Assembly (NCBI GenBank): GCA_963974105.1
Contig: CAXBBG010000001.1
Coordinates: 744,001-808,000 of the forward strand
Reading direction: 5' to 3'
DNA length: 64,000 bases
DNA from: UBA2136 sp963974105
GTDB lineage: Bacteria > Pseudomonadota > Alphaproteobacteria > UBA2136
Position numbers and translations under genes: made by a program. Below the pieces are notes generated by a model. That model saw only the letters and a list, made by a program, of their open reading frames with translations, did not search any database and was not told the DNA's origin. Shown here in pieces: positions 1 to 8,639 of this stretch. Positions within the stretch are counted from its first letter, which is position 1. The number at the start of each line of letters is the position of its first letter.

Positions 1-1
1 T

Positions 2-1177
2 TTTATGTCGTGGGATACGCTTAATATAAGTGCTTTTTTCGTCGGAATAGCAGCCTTGCTTGTTATCATTGTATTGAAAAAATTTAAGCCTAAAATGCCT
101 GGCTATTTAATTGCTATTATTATTTGCAGTTTGCTTGTTTCTCTGTTCCAGATTCCTGTTGAGACAATAGGAACAACGTTTCCTGAAATGTCTACAGGTT
201 TATCAATGCCGCCCTTACCTGTATGGAACTTTGAGAAGATATTAAGTATTATACCCTCTGCCTTTACAATTGCTTTTTTGGCTGGGATAGAATCGCTTCT
301 ATCTGCTGTAGTGGCTGATGGGATGGTGGGTACTAAGCACCGCCCAAATCAGGAACTTGTAGGGCAGGGTGTTGCTAATATTGCATCGTCATTATTTGGT
401 GGAATACCTGTTACGGGCGCAATTGCACGTACAGCAACAAATATTAAAGCGGGTGGGAAAACACCAATGGCGGGTATATTTCATGCCTTCTTTGTACTTT
501 TGTTTGTGTTGTTTGCGATAAATGTTATGGCCTATATTCCGATGGCAGCCTTGGCGGCTATATTATTTGTTGTAGCATGGAGCATGAGTGAGGTGCACCA
601 CTTTACACATATTTTACGTTTACCAAGCTCTAGCCGAATTGTTATGCTGCTGACTTTTTTCTTAACTATTTTTGTAGATTTAACAGTCGCCATTGGCGTT
701 GGTGTTACGTTTGCTTCTCTCTTGTTTATGAAAAATATGACTCAGCTGGTTGATATTAAATCTGAAGGTCGCCGTGGGGAAAACACGTCTGAAAGTCAAC
801 TTTCAGGTGATTCGTTGGGAAATGATGCCCTCCTTGACGATGTCGAGGTTTTTCGTATTATGGGGCCATTGTTCTTCGGTGTTGCAGGTGACTTTTTGGA
901 TATGCTTAAATCTATAGGCGAAGATCCTAAGGTGTTTATTTTACGGTTACGTTTGGTTCCTTATTTAGATGCAACGGGTACCTTGGCTATAGAAAATATT
1001 GTTAAACACTGCCACGAAAAAAATATATTTGTTATTTTAAGTGGTGTGCAAGAACAGCCTAAAAAAATGTTAGAAAAGACAGGGGTTATTATCACTTCTA
1101 ATCAGGTGTTTTATAGTCCTAACTATAAAGCGTCCTTAAAATTAGCTAAGAATTTAATGACCAAGGATTATAATTGA
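2..1177 (+). CDS. SulP family anion permease, C-terminal part (5' end outside window)
   Basis: Inner-membrane SulP/SLC26-type transporter for sulfate, bicarbonate or a related anion. The reading frame is open through the left edge, and the roughly 390 visible residues are fewer than the usual 500-600, so the N-terminal helices lie upstream. The visible part has several hydrophobic helices and the SulP core motif PVTGAIARTATN near residue 135, followed by GGKTPMAGI. A hydrophilic linker (about residues 250-280) leads to a cytoplasmic STAS domain at about 280-385 containing VPYLDATG, where STAS domains carry the Asp-Ala-Thr/Ser-Gly phosphorylation-site signature. The substrate cannot be assigned. 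No terminator is obvious after the stop. Confidence 0.88.
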   Translation, partial: FMSWDTLNISAFFVGIAALLVIIVLKKFKPKMPGYLIAIIICSLLVSLFQIPVETIGTTFPEMSTGLSMPPLPVWNFEKILSIIPSAFTIAFLAGIESLLSAVVADGMVGTKHRPNQELVGQGVANIASSLFGGIPVTGAIARTATNIKAGGKTPMAGIFHAFFVLLFVLFAINVMAYIPMAALAAILFVVAWSMSEVHHFTHILRLPSSSRIVMLLTFFLTIFVDLTVAIGVGVTFASLLFMKNMTQLVDIKSEGRRGENTSESQLSGDSLGNDALLDDVEVFRIMGPLFFGVAGDFLDMLKSIGEDPKVFILRLRLVPYLDATGTLAIENIVKHCHEKNIFVILSGVQEQPKKMLEKTGVIITSNQVFYSPNYKASLKLAKNLMTKDYN

Positions 1178-1212
1178 TTTGTTTTTAGGACTGCGCCTAC
1201 CTAACCCTCTGA

Positions 1213-1338
1213 TTACATGTAAGCTTCTCTAAGCTCTTTTACGGCAAAGTGTTCGCTGTTATTGGCAATATTAGGAATAGGAAATTCGGCTGGGTTAAAA
1301 ATTCTACACAAAACAATCTGTTTAATTAATTTACAATA
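1213..1338 (-). pseudogene. possible gene remnant (C-terminal peptide)
   Basis: In the spacer between the SulP gene and cydA the minus strand carries about 42 open codons ending in TAA. The last 35 read like a protein C-terminus, with FNPAEFPIPNIANN followed by an acidic/basic helix ending in REAYM. No start codon or Shine-Dalgarno sequence precedes it and the open frame closes just upstream. A decayed gene is one reading and chance is another. I do not recognise the family. Confidence 0.18.
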
Positions 1339-1383
1339 ATTTAATGTAGATATATTATATAAAGAAAAGAAGGTTATAAATTT

Positions 1384-2781
1384 ATGTTTCTTGAATGGCT
1401 CGATCCTGTATTGCTTGCACGCATTCAGTTTGCATTTACAATTTCATTTCACATTATTTTCCCAGCGTTTACTATAGGCCTTGCAAGTTGGCTTGCTGTG
1501 GTTGAATATTGTTACCTTAAAACAGGTAATAAAGCTTACGAGCAAATCTATAAAATGTGGGTTAAAATTTTCTCTGTTTGCTTTGGTTTAGGTGTTGTGT
1601 CAGGCGTGGTTATGAGTTACCAATTCGGTACAAACTGGTCTCTTTTTAGCGATAAAGTTGGAAACGTTATTGGCCCTTTATTAGGCTATGAAGTTCTCAC
1701 AGCCTTCTTTCTTGAAGCTTCATTCTTAGGTATTATGCTTTTTGGTTGGGGACGTGTTAGCAAAAAAATGCATTTTGTATCTACCTGTATTGTCGCAATC
1801 GGCACGCTTATTTCTGCCTTTTGGATAATATCGGCTAATAGCTGGATGCAAACCCCTCAAGGTTTTGAATGGGGTCCTGACGGTCTGATGTACCCAACAA
1901 ACTGGATTGAAATTATTTTTAACCCTTCCTTTGTTCCAAGGCTATTTCATATGATTACAGCAGCCTATCTTACAACTGCCTTTGTTGTTGGCGGTGTTTC
2001 TTCTTACTACTTATGGAAGAAAATACATACACAACACGCTCGAATTATGCTTTTTATGGCTATGCTGATGGCTATATTTATAGCACCTCTTCAATTATTT
2101 ATAGGGCATGAGCACGGCGCCAATACAATGGAGCATCAACCTATAAAAGTAGCAGCTATGGAGGGTAATTGGGAGCGTGGTACAAATAAACCTCTTTACT
2201 TGTTTGGATTACCTAACCAAACAGCTGAAACAACTGATTACGGCATAACTATTCCAAATGGTGCTAGCTGGGTACTAACAGGAAAACCTGATGGGGAGAT
2301 TCCTGGTCTAAAAGATGTATCTGCAGATAAAAGACCGCCAGTCGCAGTTGTTTTTTGGAGCTTTCGCATTATGGTTGGGCTAGGTTTTGCTATGATTTTT
2401 ACAGGTGTTGTCGCTGTTATTTTACTGTGGCGAAAAACGATATTCACTGATAAATGCTTCCATTTATGGTGTATGGCTATGACACCGAGCGGCTTTATAG
2501 CTGTTCTTGCAGGTTGGTTTGTAACAGAGGTGGGCAGGCAGCCTTACACCGTTTATGGTGTATTAAGAACCAGTAATAGCGTTTCACCTGTTATTGCTGA
2601 ACAAGTGTTCTTGTCATTAATTGCCTTCATTATCGTTTACACAGTGTTATTTGGTGCAGGCGTTTACTACATTTCAAAATTGATTGCTAAAGGCCCTGTA
2701 GTTGCTAAGGATGAAGGGATTTATCACGATCATTCTATCGAAGCTGCCTTAACTAAAAAACTTACAGAGAAAGATGACTAA
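1384..2781 (+). CDS. cydA: cytochrome bd-type ubiquinol oxidase subunit I (CIO type)
   Basis: Subunit I of the quinol-oxidising cytochrome bd oxidase, which reduces O2 to water in the inner membrane without pumping protons and carries hemes b558, b595 and d. The 465 residues form about nine helices. His23 in the first helix (FHIIFPAFTIG) matches the heme ligand position, and GWFVTEVGRQP is the conserved family signature near residue 380. The periplasmic Q loop after GHEHGAN is short, placing it with the cyanide-insensitive (CioA-like) branch and not the long-loop E. coli CydA type. Start ATG follows AGAAGG. cydB begins two bases after the stop, so the two are co-transcribed. Confidence 0.95.
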   Translation: MFLEWLDPVLLARIQFAFTISFHIIFPAFTIGLASWLAVVEYCYLKTGNKAYEQIYKMWVKIFSVCFGLGVVSGVVMSYQFGTNWSLFSDKVGNVIGPLLGYEVLTAFFLEASFLGIMLFGWGRVSKKMHFVSTCIVAIGTLISAFWIISANSWMQTPQGFEWGPDGLMYPTNWIEIIFNPSFVPRLFHMITAAYLTTAFVVGGVSSYYLWKKIHTQHARIMLFMAMLMAIFIAPLQLFIGHEHGANTMEHQPIKVAAMEGNWERGTNKPLYLFGLPNQTAETTDYGITIPNGASWVLTGKPDGEIPGLKDVSADKRPPVAVVFWSFRIMVGLGFAMIFTGVVAVILLWRKTIFTDKCFHLWCMAMTPSGFIAVLAGWFVTEVGRQPYTVYGVLRTSNSVSPVIAEQVFLSLIAFIIVYTVLFGAGVYYISKLIAKGPVVAKDEGIYHDHSIEAALTKKLTEKDD

Positions 2782-2783
2782 AC

Positions 2784-3806
2784 ATGTTTGATTTTGCATC
2801 TTATATTGACCTGCCGCTTGTATGGTTTGGACTCATTTCAACTGCGGTATTTCTATATGTACTTTTAGACGGCTTTGATCTAGGGTGTGGTATTCTTTTC
2901 CCATTTGCACCATCTGATAAATGCCGTAATAAAATAATGAACTCCATTGCACCTTTTTGGGATGGTAACGAAACTTGGCTTGTACTAGGAGGTGGAGGGT
3001 TGTTCGCAGCATTCCCATTGGCATATTCAATTATTATGCCGGCTCTTTACTTGCCAATCATCTTAATGCTTTTAGGGCTTATTTTTCGTGGAGTTGCTTT
3101 TGAATTTCGCTTTAAATCGCACAGTGAAAAAGAACAAAAAATTTGGGACACAGCCTTTCATGGTGGTTCCCTTCTTGCTGCATTAATGCAAGGGATTGTA
3201 TTAGGGAATATTATTCAAGGTATTGAAGTGACGGAACGAAGTTTTTCTGGTGGCCCTTTAGATTGGGCTAATGGATTTGCATTTTTCACAGGTATTTCTC
3301 TTGTCTTTGGTTATGCGCTTATTGGTGCTGCATGGATGGTTATGAAAACCAATGGACAGACACAGGTATGGGCACGTAAAACAGGGCGTTATGTTCTTGT
3401 TTTTGTTTTGCTAGCACTTATAATTGTTAGTGTTTCGATGCCTTTTATCGATGAAAGAATTTGGAATATATGGTTCACTACACCAAACATTTATTACTTA
3501 TTTCCATTGCCTTTAACCACTATGTTTTTAATTTATTTGCTAAGGAAAGACTTTGGAACAGACCGTGAAATCCGCCCTTTCTTGCTTAGTATAACTATCT
3601 TTTTACTTGGGTTTATAGGGTTGGGTATTAGCCTATTCCCTTGGTTGGTACCATTTGAATTTACTATATGGGAAGCTGCCGCGGCAAGCACATCACAATC
3701 TCTACTACTTGTAGGGACTGTTATCTTTTTACCAATCATTCTCACTTACACAGCTTATAGCTATTATATATTTAGAGGGAAAAGTGGTGACAAGCCAATG
3801 TATTAA
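2784..3806 (+). CDS. cydB: cytochrome bd-type ubiquinol oxidase subunit II
   Basis: Subunit II of the bd oxidase, 340 residues with about eight membrane helices; it stabilises the heme-bearing subunit I. The N-terminal helix carries the family motif LDGFDLGCGILFPF (about residues 29-42), and WDGNETWLVLGGGGLFAAFP follows near residue 60. It sits two bases downstream of cydA, and its last 20 bases overlap the start of a 48-codon DUF2474 gene, so the operon is cydA-cydB-DUF2474. No cydDC assembly transporter is visible in the window. Confidence 0.95.
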   Translation: MFDFASYIDLPLVWFGLISTAVFLYVLLDGFDLGCGILFPFAPSDKCRNKIMNSIAPFWDGNETWLVLGGGGLFAAFPLAYSIIMPALYLPIILMLLGLIFRGVAFEFRFKSHSEKEQKIWDTAFHGGSLLAALMQGIVLGNIIQGIEVTERSFSGGPLDWANGFAFFTGISLVFGYALIGAAWMVMKTNGQTQVWARKTGRYVLVFVLLALIIVSVSMPFIDERIWNIWFTTPNIYYLFPLPLTTMFLIYLLRKDFGTDREIRPFLLSITIFLLGFIGLGISLFPWLVPFEFTIWEAAAASTSQSLLLVGTVIFLPIILTYTAYSYYIFRGKSGDKPMY

Positions 3807-3933
3807 AAAGATTTTATCTCAGCTTAATAAGTCTCAAAAACAGTGGCTATGGTTCATAGCCCTGTGGTGCAGTGGTGCACTAGCCATGACAGTACTTTCA
3901 TACGTCATCCGCCTAATTATGAATATAAAATAA
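3787..3933 (+). CDS. DUF2474 small membrane subunit of the bd oxidase (CbdX-like)
   Basis: A 48-codon gene starting GTG and overlapping the end of cydB by 20 bases in another frame. The product has a basic N-terminus (KKILSQLNKSQKQ), one hydrophobic helix starting WLWFIALWCSGALAM, and ends VIRLIMNIK. Small single-helix proteins of the DUF2474 family are typically encoded directly after cydAB of the CIO type, the counterpart of CydX. The helix pattern (W-x2-L/I-W-x-SG-A) and the position support the call. A second in-frame GTG lies at 3784. GAGGGA just upstream gives better spacing to 3787. It probably aids assembly or stability of the oxidase. Confidence 0.72.
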   Translation: MTSQCIKKILSQLNKSQKQWLWFIALWCSGALAMTVLSYVIRLIMNIK

Positions 3934-4276
3934 TTTAAGCGAAGACAGATAGCTCTATTTAAATGAGCCTTTTATTATACAATGCATTTGTGCAGATATA
4001 TCATTTAGTTTGGCACAGCCAACTCATTGCATTTTCCTGTAGGGTTTGAAATGCTGTAACGAATTGTGCTTTTACCCATAGCGCTGTAAAAGCTGTCAAA
4101 CACAACTTTACTAAATGGTTGCATGGCCTGGCATAGTGAATTGTCATTGTTTTTGCGTTATTATGAAGGTGTCTTAATTTGTAATGATTATCAATTGATT
4201 TTAAGTAGGGTGCAGGGTAAATTAGTCTTAATAATTATAGAGGGTTAGTGGTGCTGGCTTGTTTAAGGGGAAGAAG
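3934..4276. other. intergenic stretch with a possible minus-strand gene remnant (4005-4157)
   Basis: No confident gene lies between the bd oxidase operon and the small lipoprotein gene. The minus strand from 4157 to 4005 has about 50 open codons ending in TAA. The predicted peptide looks protein-like, with two Cys, SLCQAMQPFSK and YSISNPTGKCNELAVPN at the C-terminus. A second frame is also open here, no leader or Shine-Dalgarno sequence is present, and the frame closes upstream, so this may be a truncated relic. Confidence 0.22.
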
Positions 4277-4615
4277 ATGAAAAATATAATATTGGTAATT
4301 TTAATGTTTTTAACAACAGCATGTAATGCAAAAAGCGATGAATCTAGGTTTGAGGATTACAAAAATCAAGAAGAATTTGAGGCAAAAATAAAAGAAATGT
4401 TTCCTATCGGTGGTGATTTTGAGGATTTGAAAGGGCAGGTTTCTGAGGTACAGTGGGCAGAGAGTACACATGAGAAAAATTTATATGGCTTTATTCATTC
4501 CAAAGGTGCTTGGTGGCCATTTTCTGCTCATTATTGGGTTGTGGGTATATCTATTGACCCAAAATCTAAGAAAATTTTAAAAGTTTCAGCACAAAATTCA
4601 ATAACACATTTATAA
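4277..4615 (+). CDS. small putative lipoprotein, function unknown
   Basis: A 112-residue protein with a type II signal sequence: Met-Lys start, hydrophobic IILVILMFLTTA, then Cys at about residue 16 as the lipid-attachment site (TTAC). The mature part is acidic and then aromatic (W, F, Y-rich around residues 75-100, with GAWWPFSAHYWVVG). The frame extends upstream to a TTG at 4259, but ATG 4277 has AGGGGAAG just before it and gives a proper lipoprotein N-terminus. I do not recognise a family. It lies between the bd oxidase operon and tRNA-Ala. Confidence 0.6.
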   Translation: MKNIILVILMFLTTACNAKSDESRFEDYKNQEEFEAKIKEMFPIGGDFEDLKGQVSEVQWAESTHEKNLYGFIHSKGAWWPFSAHYWVVGISIDPKSKKILKVSAQNSITHL

Positions 4616-4752
4616 CGAAAAAGGTATAAAGGCAATGGCAAAAATTGCAGTTTGAGAGAAAAGGCGTAAATTCCCTGATAAATAAAAATATCAACCCACT
4701 TTTGTGGTGATTGCATGGCCGGAACGGCGCAGAAAGGCGGGGTTTTGCACAT

Positions 4753-4780
4753 AAAAAAACAGCCCGAAGGCTGTTTTTAA
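4753..4780 (-). terminator. rho-independent terminator after tRNA-Ala
   Basis: The inverted repeat AACAGCC-CGAA-GGCTGTT lies immediately 3' of the tRNA on the minus strand and is followed there by a T-run. A-runs on the far side could allow weak function on the plus strand too. Confidence 0.8.
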
Positions 4781-4785
4781 GAATC

Positions 4786-4861
4786 TGGTGGATCCTAACG
4801 GGATCGAACCGTTGACCTCCTGCATGCAAAGCAGGCGCTCTCCCATCTGAGCTAAGGACCC
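4786..4861 (-). tRNA. tRNA-Ala (anticodon TGC)
   Basis: A complete 76-nt cloverleaf including an encoded CCA end. The acceptor stem pairs GGGTCCT with AGGATCC and contains the G3:U70 wobble that identifies tRNA-Ala. The anticodon stem-loop is CCTGC-TTTGCAT-GCAGG with anticodon TGC, and the T arm contains GGTTCGATCC. No rRNA genes flank it, so it is a solitary copy with its own terminator. Confidence 0.97.
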
Positions 4862-4994
4862 ATCGCTTAGTTGTTTTATCAACTTAACGAGTGGTTTATA
4901 CACCGCCGGTATATTGAAATCAAGTGTTTTATTTAATTAATTTGATTTTTTTTGTAGCTCTTGCCTTGGCGTTTATTTAAAACAATGACTTATC

Positions 4995-5831
4995 TTATAA
5001 TATTTGCCCTAAATAATACCATTCACCGCCAGGTTTTGCTTGAATAGAGGGCATAATAATAACACCATCTATAGGGCTGATGAATTTTTTATCACCAAGT
5101 TTACCTATAACGTCGCCCTTCTTTAATGTATCCATATTACTCCAAACTTTTACAAACTCCGCACCGTCTTCTTTGATAACAGTTTGTATGTATTTGGCGC
5201 GTATAGGTTTTGGGAAGGGCTTGATGTCGTGCTTAACCATACCGAATGCTGACAATACATTTAATATGTTTTCATAAGCAACGTGAGGCGCTTCTGAACT
5301 TTTGTGTTGGCCACATTCAAGTGTGGCTGCAGCTGTATCGTGAATTTTGGCGTAACCTGTGGTGGACATTTGAGCCGTTTTTTTATATTTACTACCCCAA
5401 TCTGTGTATATGGTGTTTACGTGTAAGCTTCGTATTAAAGTTTTATTATCGTCTGATGGCATTTCTTCAAAAGTTGAAGGTGTGCTTTTTGATGTCATTG
5501 AATGGATATCTAGTAAAATATCGCAGTTTTCTATCAGAGGGCAAAGGATATTGGCAATTTTTTGTTCGTTTGTTGTTGGTTTGGAATGCGGCATTATACA
5601 ACGGTTCAGATCTTGATCTATATAGCGTATTTCCGCATTATAAGCGGCTTGATTACAAATAGGAATAAAAGTAACCTGACCTTTCAATAGTTCAATAGAG
5701 CCGTCATTTAAGGCCTTCATGATATTGTTAATCGCAACGGTTCCGCATGTTTCGTTGCCGTGAATAGCGCCAAAAATAAGCACGTGCTTACCTTTTTTAC
5801 TTGCTTTGTATGTGTAGTTTTTAATTTCCAT
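4995..5831 (-). CDS. succinylglutamate desuccinylase/aspartoacylase-family zinc hydrolase
   Basis: A 278-residue M14-like metallohydrolase of the AstE/AspA family, which removes acyl groups from N-acyl amino acids. The zinc-binding motif HGNE is at about residues 24-27 (GAIHGNETCGT). DLNRC at about 73 is the substrate-carboxylate-binding Asp-Leu-Asn-Arg, and DIHS at about 108 supplies the third ligand. The last 70 residues form a beta-rich domain resembling a lipoyl-like barrel. No astABCD genes are adjacent, so a role in arginine breakdown is not supported; the substrate is open. It diverges from the kinase gene at 5962. Confidence 0.82.
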   Translation of the reverse strand: MEIKNYTYKASKKGKHVLIFGAIHGNETCGTVAINNIMKALNDGSIELLKGQVTFIPICNQAAYNAEIRYIDQDLNRCIMPHSKPTTNEQKIANILCPLIENCDILLDIHSMTSKSTPSTFEEMPSDDNKTLIRSLHVNTIYTDWGSKYKKTAQMSTTGYAKIHDTAAATLECGQHKSSEAPHVAYENILNVLSAFGMVKHDIKPFPKPIRAKYIQTVIKEDGAEFVKVWSNMDTLKKGDVIGKLGDKKFISPIDGVIIMPSIQAKPGGEWYYLGQIL

Positions 5832-5961
5832 ATGTAAAATGGTATAAGGGGTTGCTATGTAAGGTCAATGGAAAAGCTAGGCAGACGGTTTATAAAATGT
5901 TAACCTACGTGCCATTGTAAACACTATTTATGGTATTAAAGAAACAAATTAAGGAAGCTTT

Positions 5962-6966
5962 ATGGCTTTTTATGACGGATTTTTAAAGGCAGAGTTGTCA
6001 GGTATATATACTATTTCAGATATCTGCCAAGGTATGTCATTTCGTACCTATAAGCGCGTTCATTTAAATGATAACACGACATATGTATTGATGATTACGC
6101 CAACAGATAAACCTTTAGAAGATGGTCAATCCGCATTAGAAGGGGTTATTCGCCCTTTTATAAAAGTGAACCGTTATCTTGCGGATTTAGGGGTGCATGT
6201 ACCTGAAATTAAAGCTGTAGATGAAGCTTTAGGCCTTGTTTTGCTTGAAGACTTTGGTCATGATACGTTTTATGACTTGTATCAAAGCCAGCCTGTTTCA
6301 CTGTCTCATTACAAATCTGCTGTAGATATTTTAGTTAAACTATATAATAACACTTCCTTAGAAAATTTGCCAGAGTACGGGGAAAATTTGGCAACTATCC
6401 GCGGTGATTTCTTTTTAGATGACTATTTGCCAGCTCTTAGAGGGGGTGTTGCTTCCACACAGGCAGAATATGAAGAACTACATCGTATATTGAGTGAAAT
6501 ATATAACACTGTGACACAGGTGTCTTGGGGCACTATATTATGGGATTATCATAGCCCTAATCTTATGCCTACAGGGCAAAAAGGCGATAAAATGGTGGGT
6601 GTTCTAGATTTTCAGGACGCAAAATACGGACCTCTTTCATATGATTTAGCAAGCCTACTTTACGATGCACGTTTCCCATTCCCTGCAAAGGAAAGGCAGG
6701 TTTTGTTTGATTACTTTGTAGAACAGGCAGGCGTAGATGACATTCAAGCTTTTAAAGATAGTTTTGAAATGGCAGGTCTCCTTAGAAATATAGGTGTTTT
6801 AGGACGCTTTGCACGCAGTGCTTACCGTGATGGCCGCCCTGAGTTTTTAAGTAAAATAGATATTTTGTGGCCTTATATCGATGAAGTATTAGAAAACCCC
6901 GTAGCGCTTGATTTGAAGAGTTTTTTAATGCGCGTGATGCCAAAAGAGCGCTTAATAGCAGTATAG
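5962..6966 (+). CDS. aminoglycoside-phosphotransferase-fold kinase, AmgK-like
   Basis: A 334-residue APH-fold kinase close to the AmgK family (anomeric sugar kinases that recycle N-acetylmuramate in cell-wall turnover). The catalytic segment is WDYHSPNL (about residues 194-201), with Asp and Asn in the expected places. VLDFQDAKYGPLSYDLASLL follows near 212 and carries the Mg-binding Asp; DFQDA-x-G-x-x-x-YDLASLL is typical of AmgK relatives. The catalytic loop has Trp before Asp where relatives usually have Arg. The partner nucleotidyltransferase gene (murU) is not in the window. The next gene starts 7 bases after the stop and is probably co-transcribed. Confidence 0.75.
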   Translation: MAFYDGFLKAELSGIYTISDICQGMSFRTYKRVHLNDNTTYVLMITPTDKPLEDGQSALEGVIRPFIKVNRYLADLGVHVPEIKAVDEALGLVLLEDFGHDTFYDLYQSQPVSLSHYKSAVDILVKLYNNTSLENLPEYGENLATIRGDFFLDDYLPALRGGVASTQAEYEELHRILSEIYNTVTQVSWGTILWDYHSPNLMPTGQKGDKMVGVLDFQDAKYGPLSYDLASLLYDARFPFPAKERQVLFDYFVEQAGVDDIQAFKDSFEMAGLLRNIGVLGRFARSAYRDGRPEFLSKIDILWPYIDEVLENPVALDLKSFLMRVMPKERLIAV

Positions 6967-6973
6967 GTGTTTT

Positions 6974-7324
6974 ATGACAACTGAAAATAAATCTCAATTT
7001 TGGATAAAATTTGTTTTATTGTTTGGTTTTTTATTGCAATTTTTTATCGCCTTTTTGTTTTTTTATCTCTCAAAAGGTTTTGACCTGTTCTCTATTATGG
7101 GGACAAATATTAACCTGTTGCTACGCTTGTTATTTAGTTTAATGGTTGCAGCTCCGCTTGGGTTTATGGCCGCCAATCTCATTTTTCATCATTTACCATT
7201 TGTGCGACAAGAAATGAAAAAAGTGGGTGACTATAAGGCTACTCAAATTATTTTGTTAAAGTTACTTTGTGTCAGCCTTTTTTTTGTTGGGGTGGTGAGC
7301 TTGGCGGCTTATTTCTTTATATAA
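6974..7324 (+). CDS. small three-helix membrane protein, unknown
   Basis: A 116-residue integral membrane protein with three predicted hydrophobic helices (about residues 10-32, 44-66 and 90-114) and short basic loops. It follows the AmgK-like kinase gene by 7 bases. No family is recognised and no catalytic motif is seen. Confidence 0.62.
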   Translation: MTTENKSQFWIKFVLLFGFLLQFFIAFLFFYLSKGFDLFSIMGTNINLLLRLLFSLMVAAPLGFMAANLIFHHLPFVRQEMKKVGDYKATQIILLKLLCVSLFFVGVVSLAAYFFI

Positions 7325-7400
7325 ATTTATTAAGCCTTCCACTTTCAGAGTTTATGTTAAAATAATCTAACTTATAATTTTAAATTAAAAGGTAAGTTTT

Positions 7401-8141
7401 ATGTATTTACGTTTAGCAGAAGATAGGGGCTTTGCCCGTATGCATGACGGTGGCATTGAAAGTTTTCATAGTTTCTCCTTTGGGCACTATTGGGATAAAA
7501 ATCATATGGGTTATTCTGCCTTGCGTGTTATTAACGACGATGTTTTTAAGCCTCAGCAAGGGTTTGATACCCATGAACATAGTGATATGGAAATATTAAC
7601 CTATGTAACAAAGGGCGCTTTGACGCATGAAGATACTTTAGGGCATAAAGAGGTTATTCAAGCGGGGCATGTCCAGTTGATGCGTGCAGGAACAGGGATT
7701 GCGCACAGTGAATTTAATGCCAGTAAAACGGATTCGGTTAAATTATTACAAATTTGGATTAAGCCAAATAAAAAAGGTCTTAAACCTGCATATGGAACAA
7801 TGACGGTACCGCCACATGAAGGGTTAAAACTGATAGCGAATAATCAACCCAATGCGCAGCAACAAGGTCATTTGTATATAGCGCAAGACGCTCAAATTTT
7901 TATAGGGCATGAATCAAGAGACGCTGAAATAGTTTATAATATCGCTAAGGGCAGGCAAATCTATATGCACCTTATCAGAGGTGAATTGTGTTTGAATGAG
8001 GCACATTGGTTAGATGAAGAGGTGTATTTAGCCGCAGGTGACGGTCTTGGCCTTAAAAGTGAACATGACAAATTACATATACATGCCTTAAAGGGTGTAG
8101 AATATATTTTGTTTGACTTACCAGAGGATGTTTCTCTTTAA
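7401..8141 (+). CDS. pirin family protein (YhhW-like bicupin)
   Basis: A 246-residue two-domain cupin of the pirin/YhhW family; members bind a divalent metal and some have quercetin dioxygenase activity. Metal ligands are visible in the N-terminal cupin: His58 and His60 (THEHSDME), His102 and Glu104 (GIAHSEFN), the canonical H-x-H ... H-x-E set. The C-terminal cupin (about residues 140-245) lacks these ligands, as usual. ATG follows AAAAGGTAAG. The physiological role of this copy is unknown. Confidence 0.88.
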   Translation: MYLRLAEDRGFARMHDGGIESFHSFSFGHYWDKNHMGYSALRVINDDVFKPQQGFDTHEHSDMEILTYVTKGALTHEDTLGHKEVIQAGHVQLMRAGTGIAHSEFNASKTDSVKLLQIWIKPNKKGLKPAYGTMTVPPHEGLKLIANNQPNAQQQGHLYIAQDAQIFIGHESRDAEIVYNIAKGRQIYMHLIRGELCLNEAHWLDEEVYLAAGDGLGLKSEHDKLHIHALKGVEYILFDLPEDVSL

Positions 8142-8148
8142 ATTACAT

Positions 8149-8517
8149 TTAATTAATGTGTTGTGGGTGGCTTGTGTCAGGCAATGCAGCACGGCTTTCA
8201 AAGGCTTTGTTGATACGACGCATCGCAAACTCATTGGGGGCTTGACCTCCATCTGGATGGTAAATTTTTGTGAGTAGCTTGCGCACGCGGGCACATTCTG
8301 CGACACCAGCTGTGGGTGATGTCCCTAGAATTTCCCACCAAATTGCTTCTGTCTTTGTATTTTTAGCGTCAGCCAATTCTTTGTCTTTTTTAATATTTAT
8401 GAAAATACCCATTATGTAAAAAACTGCAAAAATATAAACAGCAAATTGCGCAGGCACAAAAATTACAATGGATATAATCATAATATGGGTCAAAATAGAT
8501 TCGAGTCGTGTTTGCAT
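8149..8517 (-). CDS. membrane-anchored J-domain protein
   Basis: A 122-residue protein with two N-terminal hydrophobic helices (about residues 10-40) and a C-terminal J domain (about 60-115). The HPD tripeptide that stimulates DnaK ATPase is His87-Pro88-Asp89 (YHPDGG), followed by the helix III pattern FAMRRINKAFE. This matches small membrane-tethered DnaJ-like co-chaperones, which recruit DnaK to a membrane site. It converges with the pirin gene (7 bases between stops). The client is unknown. Confidence 0.82.
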   Translation of the reverse strand: MQTRLESILTHIMIISIVIFVPAQFAVYIFAVFYIMGIFINIKKDKELADAKNTKTEAIWWEILGTSPTAGVAECARVRKLLTKIYHPDGGQAPNEFAMRRINKAFESRAALPDTSHPQHIN

Positions 8518-8639
8518 TTATGCCAAGCCGTTTATAATTAAAAGATATTCGATTGTAAAAGATTTGCTATTTGTTTGCACTTCAAAACCGTAAATAGTAA
8601 TATTTTAGATATATTTAATAATAAAAATAAGGTGGTTTT

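Noticed and set aside
4531..4903. Minus-strand open frames over the lipoprotein end and tRNA-Ala
   Set aside because: They run through a tRNA and its terminator.
8118..8306. Second minus-strand frame overlapping the J-domain gene
   Set aside because: Shadow of the J-domain protein, which has a recognisable HPD motif.
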